NCBI RefSeq assembly: GCF_004359215.1
Contig: NC_090619.1
Location: 4,748,354 to 4,812,353, forward strand
Direction of reading: 5' to 3'
From: Bremia lactucae
Lineage: Eukaryota; Oomycota; Peronosporomycetes; Peronosporales; Peronosporaceae
DNA length: 64,000 bases
Position numbers and translations under genes: made by a program. Each line of letters begins with the position of its first letter. The stretch's first letter is position 1. Below are positions 34,084 to 45,345 of the stretch, one piece after another. The notes below the pieces were generated by a model. The model worked only from the letters and a program-made list of their open reading frames with translations, was not told the DNA's origin and did no database searches.

Positions 34084-35637
34084 ATGGCGAGACAGCACCA
34101 AAAGCCAAGTCCTAGGCGTTCAATGCCTCGTTTGATACCCACGCTATCAATGTCGCTACGAAGCCGTCGGGTCGAGCACCCAACGCTAACGTTAGAATTG
34201 CCTCAGCTTGACCGGTACCATGACCGGGCCGAGCGGGCCTTGTCAAAAACCGTCACCGCGTACGGCGCGCCGCCGCAAGATGTGAACCAAGCTCAATGGA
34301 AATGTCTTCGTTCACTTGATGGTGTGCGGCTTCTTCGTGGCCGTCAACTCGCTGCTTCTGGACAGATTCCGCTTCTTTGTATTGGAGCTCTTCGCGGGAG
34401 CTTTGACGATATTATGGAGGGCATCTATTGCCAGAGCACGGAAGAAATGCTGCTTATGAATGCCATTAAATGTCCACGAGTATCGGAGAGTGCTGTGCTC
34501 TATAGCGTGCAGCGCCAAACCGTGTGTGAGCCATACGTGTTTACAGGTGTCAAGTGGACGACCATCAAGACATCTGTCGCTAGCAATCGGGATTTTTGTT
34601 ACTTTGATAAAATGGGTCTCGTACGTCAAACGTCTGGCAAACGCATGGCTTACCACATTATGCAATCGGTCGAGTTGCCAGAATACCCGCACACAGCCGC
34701 GCATAAGCGCATGGAAGCGTCCTTATGTTACATCTTTGAAGAGTTAGAAACCAATGTCGTGGGTGTGTACATGCAGGGCGAGATTGAAAACACGGCATTG
34801 TCGTATTTTGCCACGTCGGCGGTTTTAGATTTATTATTGGCATTCACGAATGCCCTCGAGTGCACACGAGCCAAGAAACTCGCGGAAATGATGGTCGTCG
34901 CCCCACCAGGTCGCTGGAAACGTCGCGTGTCGCGCAAATTTTGTGATGTGTGCCGAAGCAATCGGTCGTTTTTTGACACGTTGCACGAATGTGCCAGTTG
35001 CCATTTGCAATATGTATGTAAAAAGTGTCGAGTACTGGAAAATGTGTTTGCACGGGATACGACGGTCAATGCACAAATGCTGCGAGCCGAGTTCTGTCGC
35101 ATTTGTATTGCAAAGACAGACACTATGTCGATTGAAGACTTGAGAGCAGAAACCTGTGGCTTTAGTGTGTCTGGACTGCGTGCGGCGGATACTACGAAAG
35201 AGCCGGAGGATGTCGACATACCAGGGAGCGTTCGGTCCTTAACTGCTTTTACGCTGAATATTACTGCTCGATTGCAGGACCTTGGGACCTGCAGTGACCA
35301 TCATCCGTCTACTTTTTTGTCGACGGAACAAGTGTCGATGTCAGATGATGAAGACGAATTGCTAGGCGAAGGTCAAGATGTGCTTAACTCGATTGGAAAG
35401 AAAAGCAAGCAATTAATGCCTTTAGACAAGGAGTCGACTGATACGTCACGCTTTAGTTCGCGCTCGACGACGTCGACGACGTCGTCGTCGCTTTATCAAG
35501 AGGAGAATGACTCGGAGCAGTATCGAATGTCATTGTTTGCACGATTGCTACAGGTATCGAATCAGGCGGAAGCAACGTATCATTTTACTCAAAAACAATC
35601 GCTTGTGGCGAACTCAGTTTTGCAACGCAATCGCTGA
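34084..35637 (+). CDS. START-like domain protein with FYVE-like zinc finger (paralogue 1)
   Basis: 517 residues, intronless. A START-like lipid-binding region spans about 60-270. A treble-clef zinc finger with four CxxC pairs follows at 287/290, 303/306, 312/315 and 338/341, the spacing of a FYVE finger. It lacks the basic RRHHCR motif that binds PI3P, so membrane binding by PI3P is doubtful. The C-terminus is acidic and then serine/threonine-rich (SSRSTTSTTSSSLY). It shares domain order and cysteine spacing with the minus-strand gene at 59853-61193. Such proteins are numerous in oomycetes; their biochemical roles are largely unknown. Confidence 0.85.
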   Translation: MARQHQKPSPRRSMPRLIPTLSMSLRSRRVEHPTLTLELPQLDRYHDRAERALSKTVTAYGAPPQDVNQAQWKCLRSLDGVRLLRGRQLAASGQIPLLCIGALRGSFDDIMEGIYCQSTEEMLLMNAIKCPRVSESAVLYSVQRQTVCEPYVFTGVKWTTIKTSVASNRDFCYFDKMGLVRQTSGKRMAYHIMQSVELPEYPHTAAHKRMEASLCYIFEELETNVVGVYMQGEIENTALSYFATSAVLDLLLAFTNALECTRAKKLAEMMVVAPPGRWKRRVSRKFCDVCRSNRSFFDTLHECASCHLQYVCKKCRVLENVFARDTTVNAQMLRAEFCRICIAKTDTMSIEDLRAETCGFSVSGLRAADTTKEPEDVDIPGSVRSLTAFTLNITARLQDLGTCSDHHPSTFLSTEQVSMSDDEDELLGEGQDVLNSIGKKSKQLMPLDKESTDTSRFSSRSTTSTTSSSLYQEENDSEQYRMSLFARLLQVSNQAEATYHFTQKQSLVANSVLQRNR

Positions 35638-36034
35638 TGGTTGTATAAGTAAGACTGGCTGAATGCGTAAAACTCATGTTACGCTATAGTTTCTGCCAAA
35701 ATATGAAAAGGAATATTTTTAATGAGCGGAAAGATTTACTATATTTGCATTTGTATATGCAGTATTTGTGGAAAGATTTTAAGACTGCAAAACATGTCAC
35801 GTTGTAATGATTCACAGCTTAGCGGCAAGTTTGAAAAGTTATGGCAACTTAACCATTTGACATATCAATGCATTGTTTAAAAAAATGGATATTCAAAGGT
35901 TGTATTATTGAATATTTCTTACAGGCAAAGCGAAAGATCATGTTTGCAGGCGCCAAGTACAGCGACAACTTCAAGAAATATGGCTACTTGAATTAAGTTG
36001 GATTTGACGCCTGCGTGTCATTTGCGTCATTAAT
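35638..36034. other. Intergenic region between the START gene and the gypsy LTR
   Basis: About 400 AT-rich bases, with no gene or repeat recognised apart from the 3' end region of the START gene. Confidence 0.4.
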
Positions 36035-36460
36035 GTAACGGGGCACTGCCGACTTGTACTGCTTCAGTACAAGTCTCCACTACGCACTGTTTCAGTGCGA
36101 GTGGTGCCTCACGTCACTTCACGTACACTAGTACGTGCAGAGAAAGACTCGCTTTAAAACGCTTGCTTTAAAGAGGGTTAAAAGTAAATTGTATTTAACA
36201 TAATTAAGTTCTTCTGTTTCTATCTATTTAATACTCACTTAATTATAAGCTAATACAAACCATGTAATAAAGTCTTGTCTGTCTTTCTCTTTGCGCGCGT
36301 CCAGTGCTGACTGGACGCGGAGCAAGTAGATGTAATGGCCTATATCTACCAATGGATAAGCTTTTCGAATATTACTGTGTTATTAATATTTTTTCTCCAA
36401 ATGTTTATTTACCTTTTGGATAATATATTAATTAACAACCTTTAAGTGTTAATTTCAGGT
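36035..36460. repeat. LTR, left copy of element E
   Basis: Shares near-identical sequence with 46975-47345, including three consecutive hairpins (arms GACTTGTACTG, CGCACTG, CACGTAC) and CTTTAAA inverted arms. It appears to end near TTAATTTCA at about 36460. The right boundary is uncertain. Confidence 0.7.
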
Positions 36461-36506
36461 AACGAAGAACCCCGTTTCATCACCCCTCCCTTAAACGACA
36501 ATCACT

Positions 36507-36962
36507 TTGATTGTCATTGAATATAGTGGTCACTATAAGACCACTTCATTGAAAACTATGTTGATTGGTCGAAACCATCATTTTCAATTCAATCGCATGG
36601 TTAACAAGTCCATGCGATATGCGAATAATGCGGCGCCTTCGGCTGCGGTACATGCAGCCGCGGGCGACGCATTATTGTCTCATTCGGCAGACGTTTCGTC
36701 TGCCGTACTATCATCTTCTCCCGCAACACTAGATGATGCGGGCGCACGTGGTGTGTCACCACGTGAGTGCGACCCCTCTTTGGAGGTCGACTATGAATGC
36801 GGGTTGGACGAAACGGCCGACTCGGGGAGAGCAGAACAGTCGTCTGATCATCGTGAGGCAGATTACTACTATGAGCCTTCGTATGAGGGGGCTCAATCGG
36901 ATAGACGTGCTAATAGCATTCGCTATAGCATGTTTGGTTCCGACGATGAGGATGATTCGTAA
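36507..36962 (+). other. Antisense frame at the left end of copy E
   Basis: 151 codons on the strand opposite to pol. It is alanine/serine-rich at first, then strongly acidic, ending SIRYSMFGSDDEDDS. It matches no known domain. The copia insertion lies 46 bp after its stop. It may be the first part of an accessory frame of this gypsy family, or simply an open frame in structured sequence. Confidence 0.35.
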
Positions 36963-37008
36963 TCGCCAGCACCGTCTCCTGTGCTGTCACCCGCACTTAT
37001 CTATGTGC

Positions 37009-37228
37009 TGTTAATAAGGAGTGTCGTCGTAAGTACGAATGCGCACGAGGCGTGCGGGACGACGATGGGAACGGCGGCCGCTGACTTTGTGATAGTATCA
37101 TGCATGCATTGTGCAAAACGATATACGGATTTGCGGATGCGTGGACAGGAAGGGTAGCGAGTGAGAAGTAGGTGAAGGCATACTGGAAAACAAAATCACA
37201 ACAGTGCCTAAGATTTCAATATTGAATA
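37009..37228 (+). repeat. Copia 5' LTR
   Basis: Starts TGTTAATAAGGAGTG and ends TTCAATATTGAATA. It aligns throughout with 41784-42012. Flanked on the left by the TGTGC duplication. Confidence 0.85.
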
Positions 37229-37240
37229 GGTTATGAGCCC
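37229..37240 (+). promoter_or_regulatory. Copia primer binding site (initiator tRNA-Met internal type)
   Basis: GGTTATGAGCCC immediately follows the LTR. It is complementary to the anticodon stem-loop of eukaryotic initiator tRNA-Met, as in Drosophila copia, which primes from a half-tRNA. The ATG within it, complementary to the CAU anticodon, is also the start codon of gag at 37233. Confidence 0.8.
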
Positions 37241-38562
37241 AAAGAGAGACGGCAACGACGACAACAACGCGGCACAGTCACCGCCGGCAACTGGTCACGA
37301 AAGGGCCTCGCCGGAGCCTGCTGCAGTCGTCATTCCTTCCGCTCACGCAAGGAGCGCGGACTCTGAAGCGCTGGCCAGGGATCTCGAAATGCTGTCCGGA
37401 ATAGATGCGAGGATGAAGATGATAGAATCATCTCAAGCAAGGATTGAAGAGGACGAACGGATGCGCGGGGCGGAAGAAAGTAGAATCTTCACCTCCATGC
37501 TCGGCGCTGATTTTTGCCGGGAGGCTACATCGTGGAGCCCCGGACCTCCGCGAACGGCATGAATTACCGCAAGCTCGACGTGCGGGTGGACGGTTTGACG
37601 ACCTAAGGATGGAGGCGCGACACCCTGCGCAGCAATGCGCCGAGCCACTTCCGCAGCCATTTCTCAGCTGCCGCCATATCAGCCACAGCCGATGCCTCAT
37701 GGGCCGCCAGGGCCACCGCAGAGAGTCCCTGCGCCAACGCAGTACTGAACACCGGATGCGAGGTAACGCAAGCTTGCGATTTGCAAGTTTGACGGCACCG
37801 GTGTACGTAGGACTAGAGTCAGGTTTCTTCGACTGGGGTAATACCTTTTGGCGTCAAGTTGACATGGCACAAGAGTCATGTGGCTTCCTGTGGCGCGAGA
37901 ATGTCAAGACCGACATGCTTGGCAATACCGTACTGGGACCGCCGAGCGTTACTACAACAACCAAGTTGACTCGTGGTGAACAGTGCTGCCGACGCTGCAG
38001 TACGTGATGCAACTTATGCTAGACACATTTAAGACAACGATCACAGCAGCACAAGCCATGAAGCTCTTTACAACGAAGAAAGAGATCAAGCGTTCGTGGC
38101 CGGAGCGCTACCTTTACCTAGTGGCCACAGATGGTCGCGGAGCAGCAAGTGCTGGATAACATCGTTAGGTATGCGTCACCCGAGCTATCGACTGTATTTT
38201 TGGCGAAGTATAATACCCACCGTCTGGACTATCTTGTGCACGCGGAGGAGCTAGCTTGCTTAGCCCAAGCCATCGAGATGGAAGCTCGATCGGGTAGATC
38301 TTTCGGAAACGACGTTGTGGCGCACATCAATGAGTCCAAGGTACGCAAAAAGACGCGCACTTGCTATGGATGCGGTAAGGTCGGGCACGTCAAGGCTGAA
38401 TGCCGCAGTAAAAGGACTGAAGATTCTAATGGCGGTCGTCGCGGCTGGCGTGATGGAAACATGGTGCTTTCTGTTGGCGAAAGCAAAGGAAGCAAGGACT
38501 TACGTGCCGTCAAGAATGACCTAGCGATTGCGATAGGCGATGACACCGGGGCTAACGGTTGA
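37233..38562 (+). pseudogene. Copia gag
   Basis: It starts MSPKRDGNDDNNAAQS at the PBS. The frame breaks at 37562 and resumes in 38131-38562, which ends with the knuckle CYGCGKVGHVKAEC. The middle third is shifted between frames. Confidence 0.75.
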
Positions 38563-39748
38563 ATTCTCGATAGTGGTTCCAGTCGCCACCTCGTCAGCGA
38601 TCCGACACTGCTGCTTGACTCACATGATTGTGAAGAAGAGTGTCACCTTGCTGACGGCGAAACAATTAAGCTGTCGCGGGTTGGCAACGTGGTGCTGACG
38701 GTGCTGACGAAATATCAGCAGAAAAATGTGACTTTAACCAAAGTTTTGTTTGCGTATGAGCCAGCGCGCAACATTATATCATACGTTAAGCTCGAATGCA
38801 ATCGATCCAGCCTCATTTACAGTGGGGTGACGCACAGTCTGGCGAGACGGAGGGACGGTGAAGTCGCGTTCGATGTGTCAATTAAATTTAACGAAATATA
38901 CGCAAGGACAGTGCACTCAGCGCAAAAAAAGGGGGCCAAATGATGTGTTGATGGCGGTTCAAATGCGAGAAAAGTTAGCCGACGAGACGAATGCTGTAAT
39001 GCAGACGGGCTCACTCCTACATTTCCACCAGCAACTCGGACATCTCGCTAACGACAGCATCGAAATTATGATCAAGGACCCAGCATCTGGTATCAAACTC
39101 ACGGATACCAAGCGGCCGATTTGTATCTCGTGCGCGCAGGAGACAAAAAATCCTTAGTCGTGGAAGGAGACTGGCGAGAAATCACCCATCGATAGAATTG
39201 GTAGAGTAATATGCTCGTTTCTAAAGGGCTCGATGATGCCGAAAAACTGGCTCGGGCACCGTTATCTTGTGAACTTCATAGATCACAATCGAATTACGGT
39301 CGCGTCTTTCAAATGCCGAAAGATAGGGTTGCATTATAAATTTGAACACATTCTAGCTTTCTTCGAACGCCGGTTCAATTGCCGTATCCACGTGCTTCGC
39401 ACAGAGGGGCGGTGAGTATTCGAACGTTGACCTATTCTGCAAGTCGACAGGCGTCGCGCGGCAAACAAGCGAGGCGAGAAATTATGGATCGAAGGCAAGG
39501 CGGAGCGCATGCACAGGACGGTGCTGAACATGGCGCGCAGCATGATTTTTGCCAGTCGTCTTCCGGTGTCATTTTGGGGGAACGCGGTCGAGTATGCTGC
39601 GTGTATACCCAATCGCAGCCCGAGCAGTTCAAACGCAAAGCGCGCATCACCGATGGAGGTTTTGACCAAGCACGTGCCCGACCTGGTGATATCGTTGCTT
39701 TTGGATCGATCTGCACGGTTTACCGGGACTTCGGCAAGAACTCGCTAG
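38563..39748 (+). pseudogene. Copia protease and integrase
   Basis: The protease motif ILDSGSSRHLVSDP follows a stop after gag. Integrase is visible as LHFHQQLGHLANDSIE and CISCAQETKNP (HHCC domain), then IEGKAERMHRTVLNMARSMI and VSFWGNAVEYAACIPNRSP. At least three stops or frame changes interrupt it (near 38.56, 39.16 and 39.42 kb). Confidence 0.75.
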
Positions 39749-40199
39749 CGCAACGGGCACAAGTTGGCGCCACCATCAGTCGCACTGATGAGACGAAGGG
39801 GTTCAGGGTGATCATACAGAAGGAGAACAAGGTCACGGACACACAGCATGTGCGTAATATTGAAACACAGCGCGGAGCAAAATAGTCAGCTTCACCGCGC
39901 ACTCGAATTTGAAGATTAGACGGCCGTGACAGACATATCAAGTGCAGTCACTATTGGGCTTAACGCAGTGCCTGCGACAAAGATTCCTGCAAAGGATGAG
40001 GCGTCTAAACGGAAAATATGAGCTGGCAAGAAAAGTCGGAGTCTTGGACGCGTACGGCGCATAGGACGCGTAGTGCGACCAAGCGGACGCATGGATCAGG
40101 GGTCAGGAGGAGTTGGCGCAAGAAGAAGGTGTGCAACAAGAGAACTTGGTAGCGCATGTGTACGAGCGCGACCCCAAAAACTATGGGGAATCGATGCAC

Positions 40200-40900
40200 A
40201 GCGCAAAAAGGACGGGCTGTGAGAAGGCAATGCAAGAGGAACTATAAGCTCTCAAAGAAAATGGCGTATGGATCCTTATTAAGGGACCCACGGGAAGCAA
40301 CGCATTGCACACGAAGTGGGTCTACAAACGAATACAAAAGCTGACGGTCTCCTCGAGCATTTGAAGGCAAGGCTTGTGGCGTACAGAAATGAACAGGTCT
40401 TTTGGGTGGATTACCAACTCACCTTCGCTGCCGTCATGGATATGTCAACCGTGAAGTTGATTTTGACGCTTGCAGCAATCCGGGGGGTGCCGGCGAAGTA
40501 CGGAGACACCCCAACACCTACGTCAAGGCAGACAAGGAAACCCGCTTGAAAATCCAGCTGCATGTTCCACAGGCGATGGAAATCAGCGAGGAGATTCTCA
40601 AGACACTTGGCGCCACACACAAGAAGGATAAGGATGTTTTGTTTGAGCTGCACAAAAGCCTGTACGGCCTTAAGCAGGCCGGAAAACTTTGGAGCCAATT
40701 CTGGCACTCTCGATTGATGAATGCCGTTTTCAGCCAGTGTATTCGGGACATGTGCCTCTACTGGATGGTCGATGGCGGCCAGCTATTCGTCGTGGGCGCG
40801 ACGTGGACGACCTGCTGGCCACCGAAACCGACACAGTTGCAGCTGACCGTTTCTTCATCAAGCTTTGAAGCCTAGCCATAAATGACCTCGGCGACGTCAG
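40200..40900 (+). pseudogene. Copia reverse transcriptase
   Basis: Blocks HTKWVYKRIQKLTVS-like, NEQVFWVDYQLTFAAVMDMS and ELHKSLYGLKQAGKLWSQFW are in plus frames with shifts between them. The YVDD region near 40.8 kb is altered; only VDDLLATE can be traced, after a frameshift. Confidence 0.75.
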
Positions 40901-40913
40901 CAAGTTTCTTGAA

Positions 40914-41750
40914 ATGCGTGTCGCTATAGAAGACGACGGCAGCTACGTACTGGAGCAATCGGAAGCGATAGGCGAGCTGTTGCGCGAGCATGGACTTGAG
41001 AAAGCCAACTCGACGCGAGCCCCGATCGGGTCGGACTGCTTCGAAGTGCAGCCAGAAGATTGCGCGCTGTTAGGTGCAAGTGTGGATGGCGAGGGTCCAA
41101 GTATCCGGACGTTTCAATCCCTTGTCAAAAGTCTTCTTTGGGTGGGGCGCTGCACGCGGCCGGACATCGCGTTTGTCCTACATAAAGTAACGCGTCAGAC
41201 CCATCAACCACGGCTGCACGACCGCAAGCTCGCAAAGAGGATCATGCGTTACCTGAAAGGTACACGCGAATTCAAGCTGCGCATGGAGCCGACGAAGACT
41301 CGCGATGGCGAGCTGCAGCTTGAGTCCTACTCGGTCGCTGACTTCGCCGCTGACAAGTCGGATCGGAATTCCTTGACCGGCGGCATCATCCGGCTGAACG
41401 GGATGCCGGGCAGCTGGACGGCGAAGAAGCAGGGCGGAGTCACGCTTTCCACGATGGAGGCAGAGTTTGTCGCCGCGTCGGACCAAGCGCGCGAGCTGCT
41501 CGGCACTTTACGAAATCGAAATGCCGCTTACGCCCCCGATGGCACTCCACGTTGACAACCAAGCAGCGTTGAAGCAGTTGGCGGGCGAGGCATCGTAACT
41601 GCAGGCAACGCAATTCGACGTGCGCGACTACGCAAGGCGTAGTTTAGCCACGGCCCAGTACGTGCGCTCGATGCTGCAACTGGCGGACCTATTGACGAAG
41701 ACGCTTGACGTTGCAAAACTTGCTGCACTGTGCAAGTTGATCTGACTTGG
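40914..41750 (+). pseudogene. Copia RNase H
   Basis: 213 open codons include SLLWVGRCTRPDIAFVLHKV, RIMRYLKGTREFKLRM and TLSTMEAEFVAASDQARELL, the standard RNase H blocks. Near the 3' LTR another frame gives QLADLLTKTLDVAKLAALC, the element's C-terminus. Confidence 0.8.
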
Positions 41751-41783
41751 CTAATTGGGCGATAAGTCATGGCCAACGAGGAG

Positions 41784-42012
41784 TGTTGAAAAGGAGAGTG
41801 TTGCCGTAAGTACGAATGCGCACGAGGCGTGCGGGACGACGATATGTTTGGCGGCAGCTGACTTTGTGATTATATCATGCATGCATTGTGCAAAACGATA
41901 TAGGGATTTGCTGATGCGTGGACAGGAAGGGAAGCGAACGAAAAGTGAAGGCATGATGAAAAACAAAAACAGAATCCTTTTACTTCAGTGCCTAAAATTT
42001 CAATATTGAATT
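41784..42012 (+). repeat. Copia 3' LTR
   Basis: Starts TGTTGAAAAGGAGAGTG and ends TTCAATATTGAATT, followed by the TGTGC target duplication at 42013-42017. Confidence 0.85.
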
Positions 42013-42072
42013 TGTGCGTGGTGATAACGATGGCGTAATCATCTTTGTAGTTCTTATGGTACCCCTGCTTCA

Positions 42073-42383
42073 GTGGTTACCACTCAGGTGAGTGCAGACG
42101 TCAAAATGTCTCGTCTTGCCCCTGAGAAAAGGCGGTGGCTTTTGCTTGAACGGCTACTCAGTAGCTTGTCTGGAAAGACTACTCCTCACAATAAATATCC
42201 TTCATTTATTGCGAAAAAACTACAACCCAGCGCGAACAACTATCGCGCTCAAAAGATTATCTCGATGCTTATTTTAAGAAACGATGGAATAGTGGCAACA
42301 ACAAGCAAGATAAAATCTCTTTGATGTAAGCCTGGAACGCGTTTATTCGCAATGTCAAAGGCATTGGACGCGAAGCCTGGCTT
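42073..42383 (+). other. Antisense frame of copy E, continuation right of the copia insertion
   Basis: The first frame (42073-42324) is 83 codons of unknown type. The last 18 codons (42330-42383, AWNAFIRNVKGIGREAWL then TAA) match copy D at 22885-22938, with an excess of third-position changes. The strand is opposite to the integrase module at 42406-42762. Confidence 0.4.
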
Positions 42384-42405
42384 TAAAGACTTTACGCGAT
42401 TTGCG

Positions 42406-42762
42406 TTAGGTTTGAGAACGAACTTCAACCGCTGGAGAACAAACAATAGTATCACACTCTTCGTGACGAGCTTTCGTCAGCTCATCGCGATTTCGAGAAA
42501 CTTCGTGTTCGGCATGAGAATTGCCATGCTCAACATGAGAGTCTGACTCGTGATCACAAGAATCTTTTGGGGATTCTTGAAAAGGGTGGTCAGATCCGAC
42601 CTCGGAAGAAACCGCGTACTGATGGTGCGGGCGGATCTGGCCAACGTAAAACGTAGGATGCGTTCGCATTCTTCGTGGCAAAACTATAGTGCACGCATTG
42701 CCTCTGCGATGCAGAACACGGAATGGTTCAATGAACTTGGGTAGTAGTCTACTCGTACCCAC
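42406..42762 (-). pseudogene. Integrase GPF/Y module and C-terminal tail (copy E)
   Basis: PKFIEPFRVLHRRGNACTIV and RRMRTHPTFYVGQIRP form the post-core module; the invariant G of GPF is E here. A charged serine-rich tail follows. The catalytic core upstream is missing. Confidence 0.75.
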
Positions 42763-43199
42763 ATTTGATGAACGCGCTAAGGTAAGTTTACCGTAGAGAG
42801 TAGTACTAGGTCATTAATTTTAAAAGAAAGAACATTTGCTGTTCCATGTTTGTCTGCGTTCCGTTCCTGAACGTCCACTGCGTTAGCAATGGAATCTTAA
42901 TTGAAACGGACTACTGATTCTCAATCCAGCAGAAATTCCTCTGCTGACTCATTTGTTTTGTGTTATTCAGTGCGCTTTGTGTGCTCTGCCACGTAATTTT
43001 TCTCATTTTTCGGTGTCAATCGCTTCGACATCGACATCATTTGCGTCGTTGGAAACTTCGACGCGTGATGAGCATGAGCCAGAAATGGTTTGCTCGTGCG
43101 AGTCCCCCCTTAACCAAGGAATCTCTCCAGTTCGGTACACCTCTAGCAAAGAATAGCGAGGTGGCTATCCTTATTCGCGGGGTATAATTTCTACGTGGA

Positions 43200-44545
43200 A
43201 TATAAACCAGCACGACTTAATATCGTCGCTATTAGGTTATCACGCCGACCCAATTTGGAGCCGGCTGCGCATTCCAACAGCGAAAATAATCCTACTAATG
43301 TAACACTCATTACAAATGTTCCGTCATCAACCTTGTTTGATGGCAGCACCAGAGTCTATATCCGAGGAGGTAGACACTAAATCTATCCAGTGCATATTTC
43401 ATGGCAAGGAGTCCTTGTCGTGCACTGGGTAATTGCGTTCAGCTGGTTGCAGCTGACGTGATTGACAACAGACAACGCGCTCCGCGCCGTCTGTATCCTA
43501 TTGTATTACGCACAGCCGACTGCAAAAATCTTTGGCGTCACAGACCAGATGGAATGGTCTATCTTGATCTGCAATCGCCAAGACGGGCGATTGCATCAAG
43601 CTTTGCTTGAACCTTCAAAGCGACGCTGACAATCAGCGTTCCATAGCCATTTCTCATCTTTTTTTTAAAAAGAGACGAGAGAGATGAATTGTCATCTCGC
43701 CATAGCTACAGGAGTACTTGTGCAAGTACGCATCTAATCCAAGGAACTTTCTAAGTCCCTTGACATCGCCGGAGCTGGCCAGTCGGTAATTGCCTTAAAT
43801 TTTACGGATCCGGGCGCACGCCGTGTTTATCGGCGATGCACCCAAGAAGTGGAATATCCCTTGCAGCAAACATACACTTCCTGAGATATGCGTACAACTT
43901 ATGCTTTCGCATAAGTGTAAGAGCTTGACGAAAGTGAGTTTTATGAGCTTCCACGTCCGTCTTTCCATCCATAGCCCGGCTGTGAACGAAGACATCGAAA
44001 CAACTCGGTGCGAATTCTCGCACCGGTCTCAGAAGATTCGTTACGCATCTGTTGAATGTTCCAAGGGCGCTACTAAACCACTGTGGCACTACTAGCCATT
44101 CCCAGAGCATCTCAAATGGAATTCACTGCTGTGTACGGGATGTTCTGGTCACGCACAAGGATCTGATAAAGTCTATACATCATATTTATCGATGCAGTAC
44201 TCTTAGACGTACCATCTATGATTACGTCTTTTCTGGGTATCGGCGTTTGAGCCGGTACCGTTGCAGCATTCAGTTTATGAACGCGTGCACCATCGGCCAC
44301 CCTCCTGTGGCCTTTTGCACCCAAAAGGCCAGAGAGCTAAATGGGGAGGTTGACTACCTTTCATGGCCTGCTTTTAATCGATCGATAAAGAATTTATCAA
44401 TCGCAACTACTTGTTCACGAGGCAGTGGCCACTGATTCATCACAGTACTTGAGCCCGGTTTGAGCTCGATCTCATGTCGAGTGCCTTTATCCTTAGGAAA
44501 TTCGCATGGAACTGCTTCAGCGAATACGTCCCTGAATTCAATCAA
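43200..44545 (-). pseudogene. RT and RNase H of copy E, damaged
   Basis: RT N-terminal sequence is at 44545-44354 (MIEFRDVFAEAVPCEFPKDK) and 44324-44112, and the palm at 44110-43802. The catalytic block reads PSCFDVFVHSRAMDGKTDVE instead of YFDDVFVHS, so one catalytic Asp and its Tyr are lost. RNase H remains only as scattered pieces at 43.2-43.6 kb. Confidence 0.75.
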
Positions 44546-45345
44546 ATTCCTGTATAAAGGATTTGTCTTAAGAGACCCCCAGGATTAAGTAGTATCTCTC
44601 TCAATCCGAGTCTTCACATCATGGACACTTTCGTCCATCGTGGAGCTGCAGAGAGCTCGTTCATTCTCTGCATAAATTACAGCTGACCGAATATCGGTTA
44701 CGTATTTATCCTCTGTGACGAGTACGCAGATCTGCTTAATTCTGCCACTAAGCAAATCTCTCAAGAACCGTTTAGGTTATTGGGTTGGCAATTGAGTTAT
44801 CTCCGAATTTAACTTCGGAGGCGCATACAGATCAAGAGTATAAGCGCCTACTCTTGATCCGTCATTAACCATTACATTTAATGTCTCGGTTTCTTCCTGG
44901 GATTTATCTCCCGGGATGCTAAAGCCGAATCACTTTAGCATTAACTGTTGAGAAGAATTCTCCTCAAGTACGTGGGGACTTTTTCCCTCAACGTGTTTCG
45001 ACTGAGGTTGCGCTATACAGTCGGATCCTCTACGGTCGACCCTCTACTCGACCTAGGATCAGCGTGGTGTTCCTTTTGGACAATTGGTATTCTCCTTGAA
45101 TGTCGCCCGCTAGGCGTACATTCATGTCTCAATCCACTCGACTTATTCGAGTGGTGGACCTTCGGCGCTGCCTGTGCATTAGTATAGCCGCGGGCAGCTG
45201 ACTCCACAGTGCGATTAGTAATCACACTTTTCTAACGACCGTACTACACATGAGATCATCGCACTCACTCGTAGTACATCCACACGCTTGTGGACGCTCT
45301 AAGTCGTTCATTAGATGGCCATCTGATGAACAAATGGCAGCATCT

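Larger units (their letters stand above)
37009..42012 (+). mobile_element. Ty1/copia retrotransposon inserted in gypsy copy E
   Basis: A complete-length element with LTRs 37009-37228 and 41784-42012 and a primer binding site at 37229-37240. The coding order gag, protease, integrase, RT, RNase H is on the plus strand. The 5-bp target duplication TGTGC is found at 37004-37008 and 42013-42017. The LTRs differ by several substitutions and small indels, and the coding region has several stops and frameshifts, so it is inactive and not very recent. Confidence 0.88.
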
